Assembly: GCA_012523705.1 (NCBI GenBank)
Contig: JAAYTU010000058.1
Coordinates: forward strand, 1 to 35,183
Direction: 5' to 3'
DNA from: Clostridiaceae bacterium
GTDB lineage: Bacteria; Bacillota; Clostridia; DSM-8532
Length of the DNA stretch: 35,183 nucleotides
Shown here piece by piece: positions 26,206 through 34,045 of the stretch. The notes under the pieces were generated by a model. It was not told the DNA's origin, did not search any database, and saw only the letters and a list, made by a program, of their open reading frames with translations. Every line of letters begins with the position of its first letter. The first letter of the stretch is position 1. The position numbers and the translations under genes are program-made.

Positions 26206-26288
26206 GCGGATATGGCGGAATTGGCAGACGCACTAGATTTAGGATCTAGCGGGAAACCGTGGGGGTTCAAGTCCCTTTATCCGCACCA
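26206..26288 (+). tRNA. tRNA-Leu (anticodon TAG)
   Basis: 83 nt with encoded CCA. The acceptor GCGGATA pairs with TATCCGC, then discriminator A. The D-arm has TGGCGGAATTGGCAGACGC, typical of leucine tRNAs. The anticodon stem is CTAGA/TCTAG around loop TTTAGGA, giving TAG at 34-36. A long variable arm (GCGGGAAACCGTG region) makes it a class II tRNA, and the T-arm has GGTTCAAGTCC. Confidence 0.96.
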
Positions 26289-26291
26289 AGA

Positions 26292-26326
26292 ACGGGTTTT
26301 AACAGTTTTGTTGAAACTCGTTTTTT
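26292..26326 (+). terminator. Terminator of tRNA-Leu
   Basis: ACGGGTTTTAACA pairs with TGTTGAAACTCGT (13 bp with two G-U) around GTTT, followed by a T-run. Confidence 0.85.
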
Positions 26327-26372
26327 GATTTAGCACCTACTTTTCGCACCACCTTTATAAAAATGCATAAAA

Positions 26373-26397
26373 AAAAGAGCTATTCGATAGCCCTTTT
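26373..26397. terminator. Bidirectional terminator-like hairpin
   Basis: AAAAGAGCTAT-tcg-ATAGCCCTTTT stem with one mismatch or wobble. The A-run before it makes a good T-tract on the minus strand; on the plus strand TTTTAGTTT follows. Confidence 0.5.
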
Positions 26398-26454
26398 AGT
26401 TTCATCTCCTATTATGTTAGCTGTGTTTGGTTAGGTGATCCAACTATCTCCCTT

Positions 26455-26480
26455 AAGACCTGGGTTAAGGTCTTTTTTTT
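26455..26480 (+). terminator. Intrinsic terminator without an evident gene
   Basis: AAGACCT pairs with AGGTCTT around a 6-nt loop, then a T-run of eight including the stem end. No ORF ends upstream, so it may terminate a small RNA or read-through from tRNA-Leu. Confidence 0.65.
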
Positions 26481-26607
26481 ATGATCAGAGCAGGAAAAAA
26501 GAAACGAAAAAAGTAACTATGTCGTAGTAATACGGCTTTTTATTATGTCGTCTTTTTGGTATTGCAGACGAGAAAGAACAAGACATCACCGGACACGACC
26601 GGGGTAA

Positions 26608-26868
26608 ATGGGTGAATACGATGTCATGGTCTGCTGTGAAGTTGAAGACACCACAAGTCTGCCCGAAAACACAGATTCAGAAATAATACCTTCGGGAAAA
26701 TACGCTAAATTTATTGTTCATGGACATGTGCAAAAGGCTGTAGCCGAGTTTTGGATGAAGCTTTGGTCTATGAACCTGGACAGAAAATTCACCTGTGATT
26801 TTGAAGAATATCAGCCCGGTGGAGATATGGAAAACGCTGAAATACACATCTATATTTCATTGAAATAA
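26608..26868 (+). pseudogene. Truncated effector-binding-domain (GyrI-like/AraC effector) gene
   Basis: 86 codons whose product matches only the C-terminal part of the AraC/GyrI-type effector-binding fold. GEYDVMVCCEVED is normally internal, IIPSGKYAKFIVHG is the central strand pair, and ENAEIHIYISLK is the C-terminal strand. The usual first 60-70 residues are missing, a stop codon (TAA) sits directly before the ATG, and there is no proper ribosome binding site. A different frame upstream reads LFGIADEKEQDITGHDRGK, which would fit the missing adjacent segment if joined by a frameshift near 26605. This suggests decay of a gene for a small multidrug or ligand-binding regulator; a short functional product cannot be ruled out. 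Confidence 0.55.
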
Positions 26869-26915
26869 AAACAGGGGCGTGTCCCGCCCCACAATAAGAC
26901 ACAGAACCGCCCCTG
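26866..26915 (-). terminator. Terminator of ppa (minus strand)
   Basis: Read on the minus strand, CAGGGGCG pairs with CGCCCCTG, then TTTTTATTT. An internal GGGGCG/CGCCCC pairing is an alternative fold. It lies 9 nt beyond the ppa stop. Confidence 0.75.
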
Positions 26916-26923
26916 CCTCGCTG

Positions 26924-27454
26924 CTATTTACAAAACTTTTCGTTATATTTATCAATTTCCTTCTTAATTGTTGAGATGGCTTTTTTACGGCCTTTAACCT
27001 CGGTTACTTCGGTCTCCACCTCTTCTAGTTCCTTGTATACGCTGAAAAAGTGAGTCATTTCAAGGGAGATATGCTTAGGAAGATCGGACACATCCTTATA
27101 GTCGTTATAGCTTGGATCGCTAAATGGAATGGCTATAATTTTTGAATCCTTTCTTCCATTATCAATCATGGAGAATACTCCTATAGGGTAGCACCTTACA
27201 AGAGTCATAGGAACAATAGGCTGAGAGCAAAGTATTAATACATCCAGAGGGTCATTGTCGTCCCCGTATGTTCGGGGGATAAATCCATAGTTCGCTGGAT
27301 AGTGGGTTGAGGTATAAAGGATACGGTCAAGGACGAGCATCCCGGTTTCCTTATCCAGCTCATATTTAGTTTTGGACCCCTTTTCAATTTCAACTACTGC
27401 ATAGAAATCTTCGGGAGTAATGCGCGTGGGGCAAATATCATGCCATATATTCAT
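26924..27454 (-). CDS. ppa: Inorganic pyrophosphatase (family I)
   Basis: 176 residues. It hydrolyses pyrophosphate to two phosphates, pulling biosynthetic reactions forward. The family I signature is intact: YPANYGFIPRTYGDDNDPLDVLIL, whose DDNDPLD supplies the metal-binding aspartates. The substrate-binding EIEKGSKTKYELDKETGML lies near the N-terminus and DNGRKDSKIIAIP is the second metal/Lys site. AAAGGAG lies before the ATG on the minus strand. It lies downstream of the sugar kinase gene on the same strand with a 57-nt gap and is closed by its own terminator. Many Clostridia use family II or membrane enzymes instead, so a soluble family I enzyme is worth noting. Confidence 0.95.
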   Translation of the reverse strand: MNIWHDICPTRITPEDFYAVVEIEKGSKTKYELDKETGMLVLDRILYTSTHYPANYGFIPRTYGDDNDPLDVLILCSQPIVPMTLVRCYPIGVFSMIDNGRKDSKIIAIPFSDPSYNDYKDVSDLPKHISLEMTHFFSVYKELEEVETEVTEVKGRKKAISTIKKEIDKYNEKFCK

Positions 27455-27511
27455 TTTAGATAACTCCTTTAGTTTTATTTTTATTAATCATTACTTTTGA
27501 AATCAAACTAA

Positions 27512-28471
27512 TCAATTCAATATTTTAACTATTTCCTCCAAAGAGGGCAAGGCCGGAATAGCACCTCTGCGGCTTATACAGATACTGGCCGCCGCATTTG
27601 CAAAGTGGGCAAAGGCGGAAGCCTTTGACAATGTCAGCTCATGAGGCTTCAGAGCACTGTCTGCCATACAATATAAAAATGCTCCCCAAAAGGAATCCCC
27701 AGCACCTGTGGTATCAACAACCCGGCCTTCAAAGGCAGGTACTCTGCTCATACCTTCTTTTGTACAAACAAGGGCACCCTCCTTGCCCAAGGTAACAACC
27801 ACGCAGGAAACGCCCATATCAATTAACTTGGCAGCAGCGTCCTGGGGCTTTTGTATATCGGTAAGAAGCTCTGTTTCCTCGTCTGAGATTTTTATTATAT
27901 CCGCTAGAGGAAGGATTGAACGCATTTGCTCGATTGCAGTCTCACGGCTTGTCCACAGAGAATCACGATAATTTGGATCATATGAAATTATTGCGTCCAT
28001 TTTTTTAGCTTCGTTTATGGCATAATGAGTAGCACTCCTAGCCGGTTCATCAGTTAATGAAAGAGATCCAACATGAAGAATTCTTGTGTTATGTAGAATT
28101 TCGGTACTTACCTCTGATGGATGAAGCATTGTGTCGGCTCCCGGCTTTCTTGCAAAGCTAAAGCTGCGTTCTCCATCAGATGAAATGGATACAAAAGCCA
28201 GAGTAGTAAACACATCATCTGCCATGACCATTCCCCTTGTATCCACCCCTATATTTTCTAGGGTTTTGGCGAGGAATATGCCATGCATGTCATTTCCGGT
28301 TTTCCCGATGAAAGCAGATTTCTTTCCAAGCCTGGCAACTTGACAGGCAACATTTGCAACGGCACCGCCCGGATTTTGCTCAAAAAGACGCATGCCTGCA
28401 TCAGATTTGTCGGATTCAGTAAAATCAATCAGAATCTCTCCTAAAGTCGTTACATCAAATTTATTTGTCAT
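27512..28471 (-). CDS. PfkB-family sugar kinase, probable fructokinase
   Basis: 319 residues from the ATG at 28471; the track's GTG at 28480 overlaps the previous stop and AGGGTGA is the likely ribosome binding site for the ATG. Ribokinase-like fold. The N-terminal TLGEILIDFT and NPGGAVANVACQVARLG (substrate site) and the C-terminal VVDTTGAGDSFWGAFLYC, with the anion hole and catalytic Asp, are clear. The overall pattern, including QNPGGAVANVA and SYDPNYRDSLW, fits bacterial fructokinases (fructose to fructose-6-phosphate). It begins 5 nt after the sugar isomerase stop, so the two are coupled; that isomerase would supply its ketose substrate. Confidence 0.88.
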   Translation of the reverse strand: MTNKFDVTTLGEILIDFTESDKSDAGMRLFEQNPGGAVANVACQVARLGKKSAFIGKTGNDMHGIFLAKTLENIGVDTRGMVMADDVFTTLAFVSISSDGERSFSFARKPGADTMLHPSEVSTEILHNTRILHVGSLSLTDEPARSATHYAINEAKKMDAIISYDPNYRDSLWTSRETAIEQMRSILPLADIIKISDEETELLTDIQKPQDAAAKLIDMGVSCVVVTLGKEGALVCTKEGMSRVPAFEGRVVDTTGAGDSFWGAFLYCMADSALKPHELTLSKASAFAHFANAAASICISRRGAIPALPSLEEIVKILN

Positions 28472-28476
28472 ATTAA

Positions 28477-29160
28477 TCACCCTATAGCCTTTGGATATTC
28501 ATTGCAAAGAAGGTAAAGGGGAGGCTCGTCCTCAACAATTACGGGAAAGCGCCCTTGTTTCTCGTAAAAGTGATTATCGGTATTATCATCGTTTACCATA
28601 GACACCTCGCCAATCAGAACCGGGCCATGTCCTTTTTCTGCCCAGAAGGAATGATATTGACCTTGCGGTAGGGTAATACTCATGCCGGGAGTAAGACGCA
28701 GGACAGAGGCAGCAGGAACAGTGGATATGCATCCGTCCATATTAACTGTAACGGGAGTGTCTAAAAGTGCTCCATTCTTATCGGAGTTCCAGACCTGAAC
28801 CATTAGATTACCACCGCCACGATTAATAATATCCTCCATTTTGTTGTGATGAAAATGATTAGGGCAAATCTGATTTTCTTTTGAAATTAATAATTTCTCT
28901 GCATAGGGCTTTTTATATTTTCTATTATGTTGATTTCCATTCCTTAGGGTAAAAAGTATTAACCCGATTTCATCAAATCTGCCATGCCCATAATCTGTGA
29001 TGTCCCATCCCAACATGTTATCCCGGATTTCATCATATTCGTGCCCGGCTTCATTCCATTTCTCGGGGGGCCAGAATGCAAAGGGTGGAAGATTAAAGCC
29101 CATGGTCTTTATAAAGGCTTCAGCTTCTCGTAAAACATGATTGATCTCAGATCGTTTCAT
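28477..29160 (-). CDS. D-lyxose/D-mannose isomerase family (cupin) protein
   Basis: 227 residues, the size of D-lyxose ketol-isomerases (EC 5.3.1.15 family). These Mn-dependent cupins interconvert D-lyxose/D-xylulose and D-mannose/D-fructose. The metal-binding CPNHFHHNKMEDIINRGGG (two His plus Glu) and a later LPQGQYHSFWAEKG (third His) define the cupin site. The N-terminal FAFWPPEKWNE and GWDITDYGHGRF are characteristic of the family. GGAG lies 10 nt before the ATG. It is the first gene of a minus-strand pair with the fructokinase-like gene, which suggests a route mannose to fructose to fructose-6-phosphate, or lyxose to xylulose followed by phosphorylation. Confidence 0.85.
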   Translation of the reverse strand: MKRSEINHVLREAEAFIKTMGFNLPPFAFWPPEKWNEAGHEYDEIRDNMLGWDITDYGHGRFDEIGLILFTLRNGNQHNRKYKKPYAEKLLISKENQICPNHFHHNKMEDIINRGGGNLMVQVWNSDKNGALLDTPVTVNMDGCISTVPAASVLRLTPGMSITLPQGQYHSFWAEKGHGPVLIGEVSMVNDDNTDNHFYEKQGRFPVIVEDEPPLYLLCNEYPKAIG

Positions 29161-29428
29161 AATTATGTAACTCCAAAATATTTTAATATTTGTTCCTTTG
29201 AATAATATTATACCGAATTTTGCTAATTCCTTAAAGAGTGCAGCATATATTCCGGCGAAAAAGAATCAATACAGAGTGGAGTAGTTATAATATTATGCCG
29301 ATTAATTGATTACAAAATGTGGGCATCAAGCTCTTTTTTCCTGTATAAATCTGTATAAATATAGATTTTTCCTGAGTATTAACTTATAATAGAAGTAAAT
29401 TATTGTAAAGAGATAGGGGATATGAGCA

Positions 29429-30901
29429 ATGAAACAACGCTTATTGGTGCTATTTGTACTTATTATATTACTGTTATTTACTTCATGTGGAAGGTATCAA
29501 GGTGTAGAGGATACCCCTGACACTTCGCCAGAACCGATAGAAACAGTAAATACTGAGCCCCCGGTAGAAACTCAGGATCCCGATACAGTTGAAAAGTCTC
29601 CCTTTGAAGATACAACTATTATAAGTGAGGATGGAAAAACAATTACGGTACATAATGCCCAAGAGCTTATCTATTATCTCGAATCTGACAAGCATTTTTT
29701 ACTTATGCCGGGTGATTATGACCTTTATAATACTCATTATATGGGGGGCTTTGAGCCGGTATTGAAAGACCTCAAAAATGTAACTTTGGAAGGTGTAGGT
29801 GATGAGCAGGTTAAGTTTATCACCAGTGATATTTACAAGGATGTATTAGAAATAGAAAACTGTAAGGGTATTACCTTAATTAATCTTTATCTTGGTCATG
29901 TTCCAAGGGCTGATGAACTCTGTTCGGGTTCGGTTTTGTACTTAAATAAATGTCAGGGTATTACTATAAAAAATTGTACGCTATTTGGTTGTGGTATGTA
30001 TGGCATTATAGGGTTTGACGATGCCAATCTGATAATAAAGGATTCCACTTTTCTTGATTGCTCAGAGGACCTGATTGATATAGCAATGAGCAGAAGAATA
30101 CTATTAGATAACTGTAAGTTTTACAATCGTGATGATGAAGGATTAAGATTCAATGATTGTCAGGAAGTAGATATAAAGAATTGTGAATTTATTGGTGAGT
30201 TATGTCCGTATCCATCTGTTTATGTAGATTATGAGAACATTCTGCAATATCCGAGCAACGGAAAGACATATACTATAAATGAAAGGGAGTATGATTGGGG
30301 AACTCTTACAAATAGCAGTGTAACGGGATATACAGCGCAGGAGGAAATTAACGACAGACTCAATTCTCTTAAGGAGGGTGTATCGATTCAGTTATCCAGT
30401 GAGATTGAATTCTATGGTGATGAAAATAAATATGTATACTGTTCTTTAATGTATAAAAAACCGCTTCTTGAAACAGAATATTTAAAAACAATTAATGAAG
30501 TTACATCTGTGCTTCAAGACTTTTTTGATAGCGAAATCGTAATTACTGTTGATTGGCCCGGGGGGGATTCCCCTGAGTTCACAAAAGCATCTGATGGCAC
30601 AATATGGATTCATTGTCCCTACAGCTCATTGGAGATTATTCTACAGGATGGAAGAAAATATCTTACTGTTCAGGAGGCTGAAGGCAAATTTTTAGAATGG
30701 ATTTTGTCTGAAAATAATGATATTGATCTTATAAAATCTCTTAACGAGGAAGATATAGAAACATATCTATATTCCACTAAGATTGATGGTTCTAAAGTAT
30801 ATTATCTTTTCGAAGCATACTTTAAGGATAGTTTTATTACTGATGTCTATGTAAATGCAATTGATGGTTCAATAAGCGAATCTTCAGATTTTATCTATTA
30901 A
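29429..30901 (+). CDS. Lipoprotein with right-handed parallel beta-helix repeats
   Basis: 490 residues. The lipoprotein signal peptide has Cys20 in FTSC. An acidic Pro/Thr/Glu linker follows (about residues 25-60). Residues about 70-270 look like a right-handed beta-helix: an LIYYLESDKHFLLMPGDYDL opening typical of pectate-lyase-like folds, then repeats built on N/D-C steps such as LEIENCKGITLINLYL, YLNKCQGITIKNCTLFG, IIKDSTFLDCSED, ILLDNCKFYNR and VDIKNCEFIG. No catalytic residues for a polysaccharide lyase or hydrolase are recognised. The C-terminal 200 residues form a separate domain I cannot place. A TATAAT at 29385-29390 is a possible -10. It is probably a cell-surface protein that binds or processes carbohydrate. 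Confidence 0.85.
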   Translation: MKQRLLVLFVLIILLLFTSCGRYQGVEDTPDTSPEPIETVNTEPPVETQDPDTVEKSPFEDTTIISEDGKTITVHNAQELIYYLESDKHFLLMPGDYDLYNTHYMGGFEPVLKDLKNVTLEGVGDEQVKFITSDIYKDVLEIENCKGITLINLYLGHVPRADELCSGSVLYLNKCQGITIKNCTLFGCGMYGIIGFDDANLIIKDSTFLDCSEDLIDIAMSRRILLDNCKFYNRDDEGLRFNDCQEVDIKNCEFIGELCPYPSVYVDYENILQYPSNGKTYTINEREYDWGTLTNSSVTGYTAQEEINDRLNSLKEGVSIQLSSEIEFYGDENKYVYCSLMYKKPLLETEYLKTINEVTSVLQDFFDSEIVITVDWPGGDSPEFTKASDGTIWIHCPYSSLEIILQDGRKYLTVQEAEGKFLEWILSENNDIDLIKSLNEEDIETYLYSTKIDGSKVYYLFEAYFKDSFITDVYVNAIDGSISESSDFIY

Positions 30902-30915
30902 ATCAACATCTCAGG

Positions 30916-30938
30916 GATTACTACATAATCTTTTTTTA
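30916..30938 (+). terminator. Weak terminator after the beta-helix lipoprotein
   Basis: GATTA-ctaca-TAATC, only 5 bp, but followed by a seven-T tract 14 nt past the stop codon. Confidence 0.4.
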
Positions 30939-30947
30939 ATAAAGGGT

Positions 30948-30977
30948 TTTACTTTTACCAGATTCATGTGTTATAAT
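30948..30977 (+). promoter_or_regulatory. Extended -10 promoter of the Na/Pi cotransporter gene
   Basis: TTTACT, 18-nt spacer, TATAAT with a TGn extension (TGTTATAAT), 35 nt before the ATG. Confidence 0.6.
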
Positions 30978-31011
30978 TTTGTCGAATTATGACTATATAT
31001 AGGTGGGCATT

Positions 31012-32775
31012 ATGGATATTTTTGGCATCTTAGAGTTAATAGGCGGATTGGCCCTGTTCCTTTTTGGCATGAGTTTAATGGGGACAGGCCTTGAAAAAAG
31101 TGCAGGCAACAAACTCAAAGGATTTCTGGAAAGGCTAACATCCAAAAAACTTAACGGTTTTTTGATGGGATTAGCCGTTACCGCTATTATACAAAGCTCC
31201 TCTGCAACTACCGTAATGGTAATTGGGTTTGTGAATTCCGGGATCATGACCTTAAAACAAGCTCTCCATGTTATCATGGGAGCCAATGTGGGTACTACAG
31301 TAACTGCATGGCTTTTAAGCTTAGCTGGAATTCAAGGTAACAATATTTTTATACAATTACTAAAACCTACTTCTTTTACTCCTATTCTTGCTCTTATTGG
31401 CATTGTCTTTTATATGTTTCTTAAAAATAAAAAGAAAAATGATATAGGTTTAATATTACTTGGATTTGCCACATTGATTTATGGAATGGAGGCTATGTCG
31501 GCCGCAGTTAAACCGCTGAGCCAGATGGAAGGATTCGCAAACCTATTTCTGCTTTTCTCAAATCCGATATTAGGTGTATTGGTAGGTGCAATTGTTACAG
31601 GTATTATACAAAGCTCGTCTGGTTCAGTGGGTATTCTTCAGGCCTTATCCACCACAGGCCAGATAAGCATTGGAGCAACAATACCCATAATAATGGGTCA
31701 GAATATTGGCACATGCGTTACTGCATTGATTTCCTCAGTAGGCACAAATAAAAATGCCCGTCGTGCAGCCATAGTGCATCTCTACTTTAATCTTGTAGGT
31801 ACCGTGTTCTACCTATCATTGTTTGCCATTCTAAACAGAGTGTTTTCTTTTGCATTTGTAAATCAGGCAGCTAATCCTTTTACAATAGCAATTATCCATA
31901 CTATATTTAATCTTGCATGCACAGCCTTGCTCCTTCCCTTTAGCGAGTTACTTGAAAAGCTTGCTTACAGAACTATACCCGACGATAATGAAAAGGAAAA
32001 GGTATTGCTATTAGATGCCCGTTTGTTTTCAACACCGTCAATAGCTCTTAATCGTAGCAGGGAAATTGCAAAGGAAATGGCCGATACATCTGTTAAAGCC
32101 TTAAAAATGTCTTTTGGATTGATTGATGATTACAATGAAAAGGTAGCAGAGAAAGTAAGTGCTTTAGAGGATCAGACAGACATCTATGAAGATTCATTAG
32201 GAACATATCTTGTTAAACTGTCAAGTCAAAACTTATCATCCCGAGACTCCACAGAGGCTGCAAAAATTCTCTTCCTTATTGGTGAATTTGAGAGAATTGC
32301 TGACTACGCATCAAACATCACCAAATCAGCCCAAGAAATATACGAAAAGAAATTGGTATTTTCAGATCAGGCCAAAAATGAACTGGCTGTTATGCTATCA
32401 GCTGTTGAAGAGATTGTAAAATTAGCTGTTAACTCCTTTAAAGAGAATAATCTTACCCTTGCGGCCAAGGTAGACCCTCTTGAAGAGGTAATTGATGAAT
32501 TAAAGAGTGCAATTAAAAAACAGCATGTTGGAAGATTGCAATCTAACGAATGTACAATTGAATTGGGATTTGTGTTCTCAGATCTGCTAACAGTGTTGGA
32601 ACGCATATCTGACCACTCCTCAAATATTGCCGGATGTGTTATAGAAATGTCTCATGACAGCATGAATATGCACGACTATCTACACACGGTCAAGTATGAG
32701 CGTAATACAGAATTTAAAGAACTGTTCAGTGAGTATTCAAAAAAGTATACTCTACCAAAGTTAAATGGAGTTTAA
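31012..32775 (+). CDS. Na+/phosphate cotransporter (NptA/PNaS family) with PhoU domain
   Basis: 587 residues from the ATG at 31012, which has AGGTGG 5 nt upstream; the track's GTG lies inside that site. Residues 1-300 form the Na/Pi-cotransporter II membrane domain with two inverted repeats, each carrying the QSS signature: IIQSSSATTVMVIGFVNSG and IIQSSSGSVGILQALSTTG. Each is followed by a G-x-N-x-G-T motif (MGANVGTTVTA, MGQNIGTCVTA). Eight or so hydrophobic helices are visible. From about residue 340 a cytosolic PhoU-like helical domain follows (two repeats, including IGEFERIADYASNITKSAQ and LTVLERISDHSSNIAGCV). It imports or exports phosphate with sodium; the PhoU domain suggests phosphate-linked control. 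No pst or phoB genes are nearby. Confidence 0.92.
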   Translation: MDIFGILELIGGLALFLFGMSLMGTGLEKSAGNKLKGFLERLTSKKLNGFLMGLAVTAIIQSSSATTVMVIGFVNSGIMTLKQALHVIMGANVGTTVTAWLLSLAGIQGNNIFIQLLKPTSFTPILALIGIVFYMFLKNKKKNDIGLILLGFATLIYGMEAMSAAVKPLSQMEGFANLFLLFSNPILGVLVGAIVTGIIQSSSGSVGILQALSTTGQISIGATIPIIMGQNIGTCVTALISSVGTNKNARRAAIVHLYFNLVGTVFYLSLFAILNRVFSFAFVNQAANPFTIAIIHTIFNLACTALLLPFSELLEKLAYRTIPDDNEKEKVLLLDARLFSTPSIALNRSREIAKEMADTSVKALKMSFGLIDDYNEKVAEKVSALEDQTDIYEDSLGTYLVKLSSQNLSSRDSTEAAKILFLIGEFERIADYASNITKSAQEIYEKKLVFSDQAKNELAVMLSAVEEIVKLAVNSFKENNLTLAAKVDPLEEVIDELKSAIKKQHVGRLQSNECTIELGFVFSDLLTVLERISDHSSNIAGCVIEMSHDSMNMHDYLHTVKYERNTEFKELFSEYSKKYTLPKLNGV

Positions 32776-32927
32776 GATTTGATGTCTCTATTTAATAGTA
32801 TATAAAAAATATTATAGAATTCTACAAAGAGCCTTTTCGGAGCACCGTTAAGGCCTTTGATTTATATTCACGGTAAAGAACTTCGAAAACAAGGATTCTT
32901 AAGGTAATGCTACTATGAGTTGCCAGG

Positions 32928-32958
32928 TTGACTATTGCGACAATACTAGTATTATACT
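32928..32958 (+). promoter_or_regulatory. Probable araC-type gene promoter with overlapping repeats
   Basis: TTGACT and TATACT with a 19-nt spacer, about 80 nt before the regulator's ATG. The spacer contains the palindrome AATACTAGTATT (32942-32953). ACTAGTATTAT (32945-32955) recurs as ACTGGTATTAT at 32981-32991, one mismatch, 36 nt apart. AraC proteins usually bind direct repeats, so these could be autoregulatory sites. The remainder of 32776-33036 shows no gene. Confidence 0.4.
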
Positions 32959-33036
32959 GACATTGTCCATTATGATAAAAACTGGTATTATTATGTATAT
33001 ATGCAAACATAAGAATTAATAATGATGAGGGATAGG

Positions 33037-33939
33037 ATGAATCAAACAAGTCTTACCACAATAGGCAGGGAGATTTATCCCGGTCGAGAGGTTAAGATAA
33101 GCTGTGTCACCGGTGTTGACCATATAGAATACACATGCCTGAAGGATAGATATAGGATTATTTATATCAAGGAGGGGCATGGAGTATTCAGGAATGACGA
33201 CAATATGCAAATTGTGACAGGCCCTTCTGTTTTATGTATAAACGAGTCTGATAATATTGAAATAAATAGCGCAACAAATATACAAATGGACATAATGTAT
33301 TTCGAACCTACCTGTTTTGAAAGATATATTGAATATGAGAGTATTGAAGCTTGGAAAAGCTCATTAAGAGATGATGCATATTTCTTTAGGCCATTTTTTG
33401 AACGGGATGAATCATATATAGGTGCCTGTGAGACCAATCATTTTCTTGGTAACCGTGTATCACAGCTTATCGCATTGGCAGATTCAGAGCTAAAAGAGCA
33501 AAGAGACCATTTTTGGCCATGTCGTAGCCGTTCATATTTTATAGAGCTGCTTCTGCTTACCAACTCGATCTACAGTGATGATGGAGCAAATAAAAAAATA
33601 TATCTCGGTCAGATTAGCGATGAGATAAAAAATGTGATAAGTTGGATTAATATTAATTACATGGAAAAAATCACACTGGAAACCGTAACAAAGCAGTTCC
33701 ATACCAATAAAACTACTTTAAATAGAAAATTTAAGTCGGTTATGGGAATAACCGTAACCGAGTATCTTTCTAGACTAAGAATGCAAATTGCCTGTTCTCT
33801 CTTAAGAAAGACGTATCTTACAATCAACGATATTATGGAAAGGGCCGGATTTAAAGATGATGCCCATTTCCTTCGCTCATTCAAAAAATATGCCGGCTGT
33901 ACCCCGTCCGAATACAGGAGCCGGTTTAACAACTCTTGA
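33037..33939 (+). CDS. AraC-family transcriptional regulator
   Basis: 300 residues from the ATG at 33037, preceded by GAGGG at 5 nt; the track's ATG at 33022 lies before that site. The N-terminal 150 residues form a cupin-like sensor (YRIIYIKEGHGVFRNDDN, PSVLCINESDNIEI). The C-terminal 100 residues are a double helix-turn-helix: ITLETVTKQFHTNKTTLNRKFKSVMG (first HTH), then LTINDIMERAGFKDDAHFLRSFKKYAGCTPSEYR, the classic second HTH and AraC signature. The effector is probably a sugar or related ligand, but cannot be named. It is followed 106 nt later by a YCF48-repeat lipoprotein gene, which it may control. Confidence 0.93.
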   Translation: MNQTSLTTIGREIYPGREVKISCVTGVDHIEYTCLKDRYRIIYIKEGHGVFRNDDNMQIVTGPSVLCINESDNIEINSATNIQMDIMYFEPTCFERYIEYESIEAWKSSLRDDAYFFRPFFERDESYIGACETNHFLGNRVSQLIALADSELKEQRDHFWPCRSRSYFIELLLLTNSIYSDDGANKKIYLGQISDEIKNVISWININYMEKITLETVTKQFHTNKTTLNRKFKSVMGITVTEYLSRLRMQIACSLLRKTYLTINDIMERAGFKDDAHFLRSFKKYAGCTPSEYRSRFNNS

Positions 33940-34045
33940 TAGTATTTCGCTTTACTATTTCCGATTAACAGGTTTTAGTTTCCGATTTGCAATTCAAAGC
34001 TCCTTATCTCTGATATTAAAATAAGAGCAAAGGAGAGTGAATAAT

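Larger units (their letters stand above)
26327..26607. other. Gene-free stretch with further terminators
   Basis: No ORF with a ribosome binding site is visible. Two more terminator-like hairpins lie at 26373-26397 and 26455-26480. The rest is AT-rich with a repeated ATGTCGT (about 40 nt apart). A 23-codon Lys-plus-hydrophobic reading frame at 26363-26434 lacks a start signal. The last 60 nt may hold a frameshifted remnant of the effector-binding gene that follows. Confidence 0.5.

Noticed and set aside
26363-26434. 23-codon frame MHKKKSYSIALLV..., resembling a signal peptide
   Set aside because: No ribosome binding site, and a terminator hairpin lies within the frame itself.
32822-33049. 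75-aa minus-strand ORF in the araC upstream region
   Set aside because: No ribosome binding site or family match, and it covers the probable regulator promoter; looks like a chance frame.
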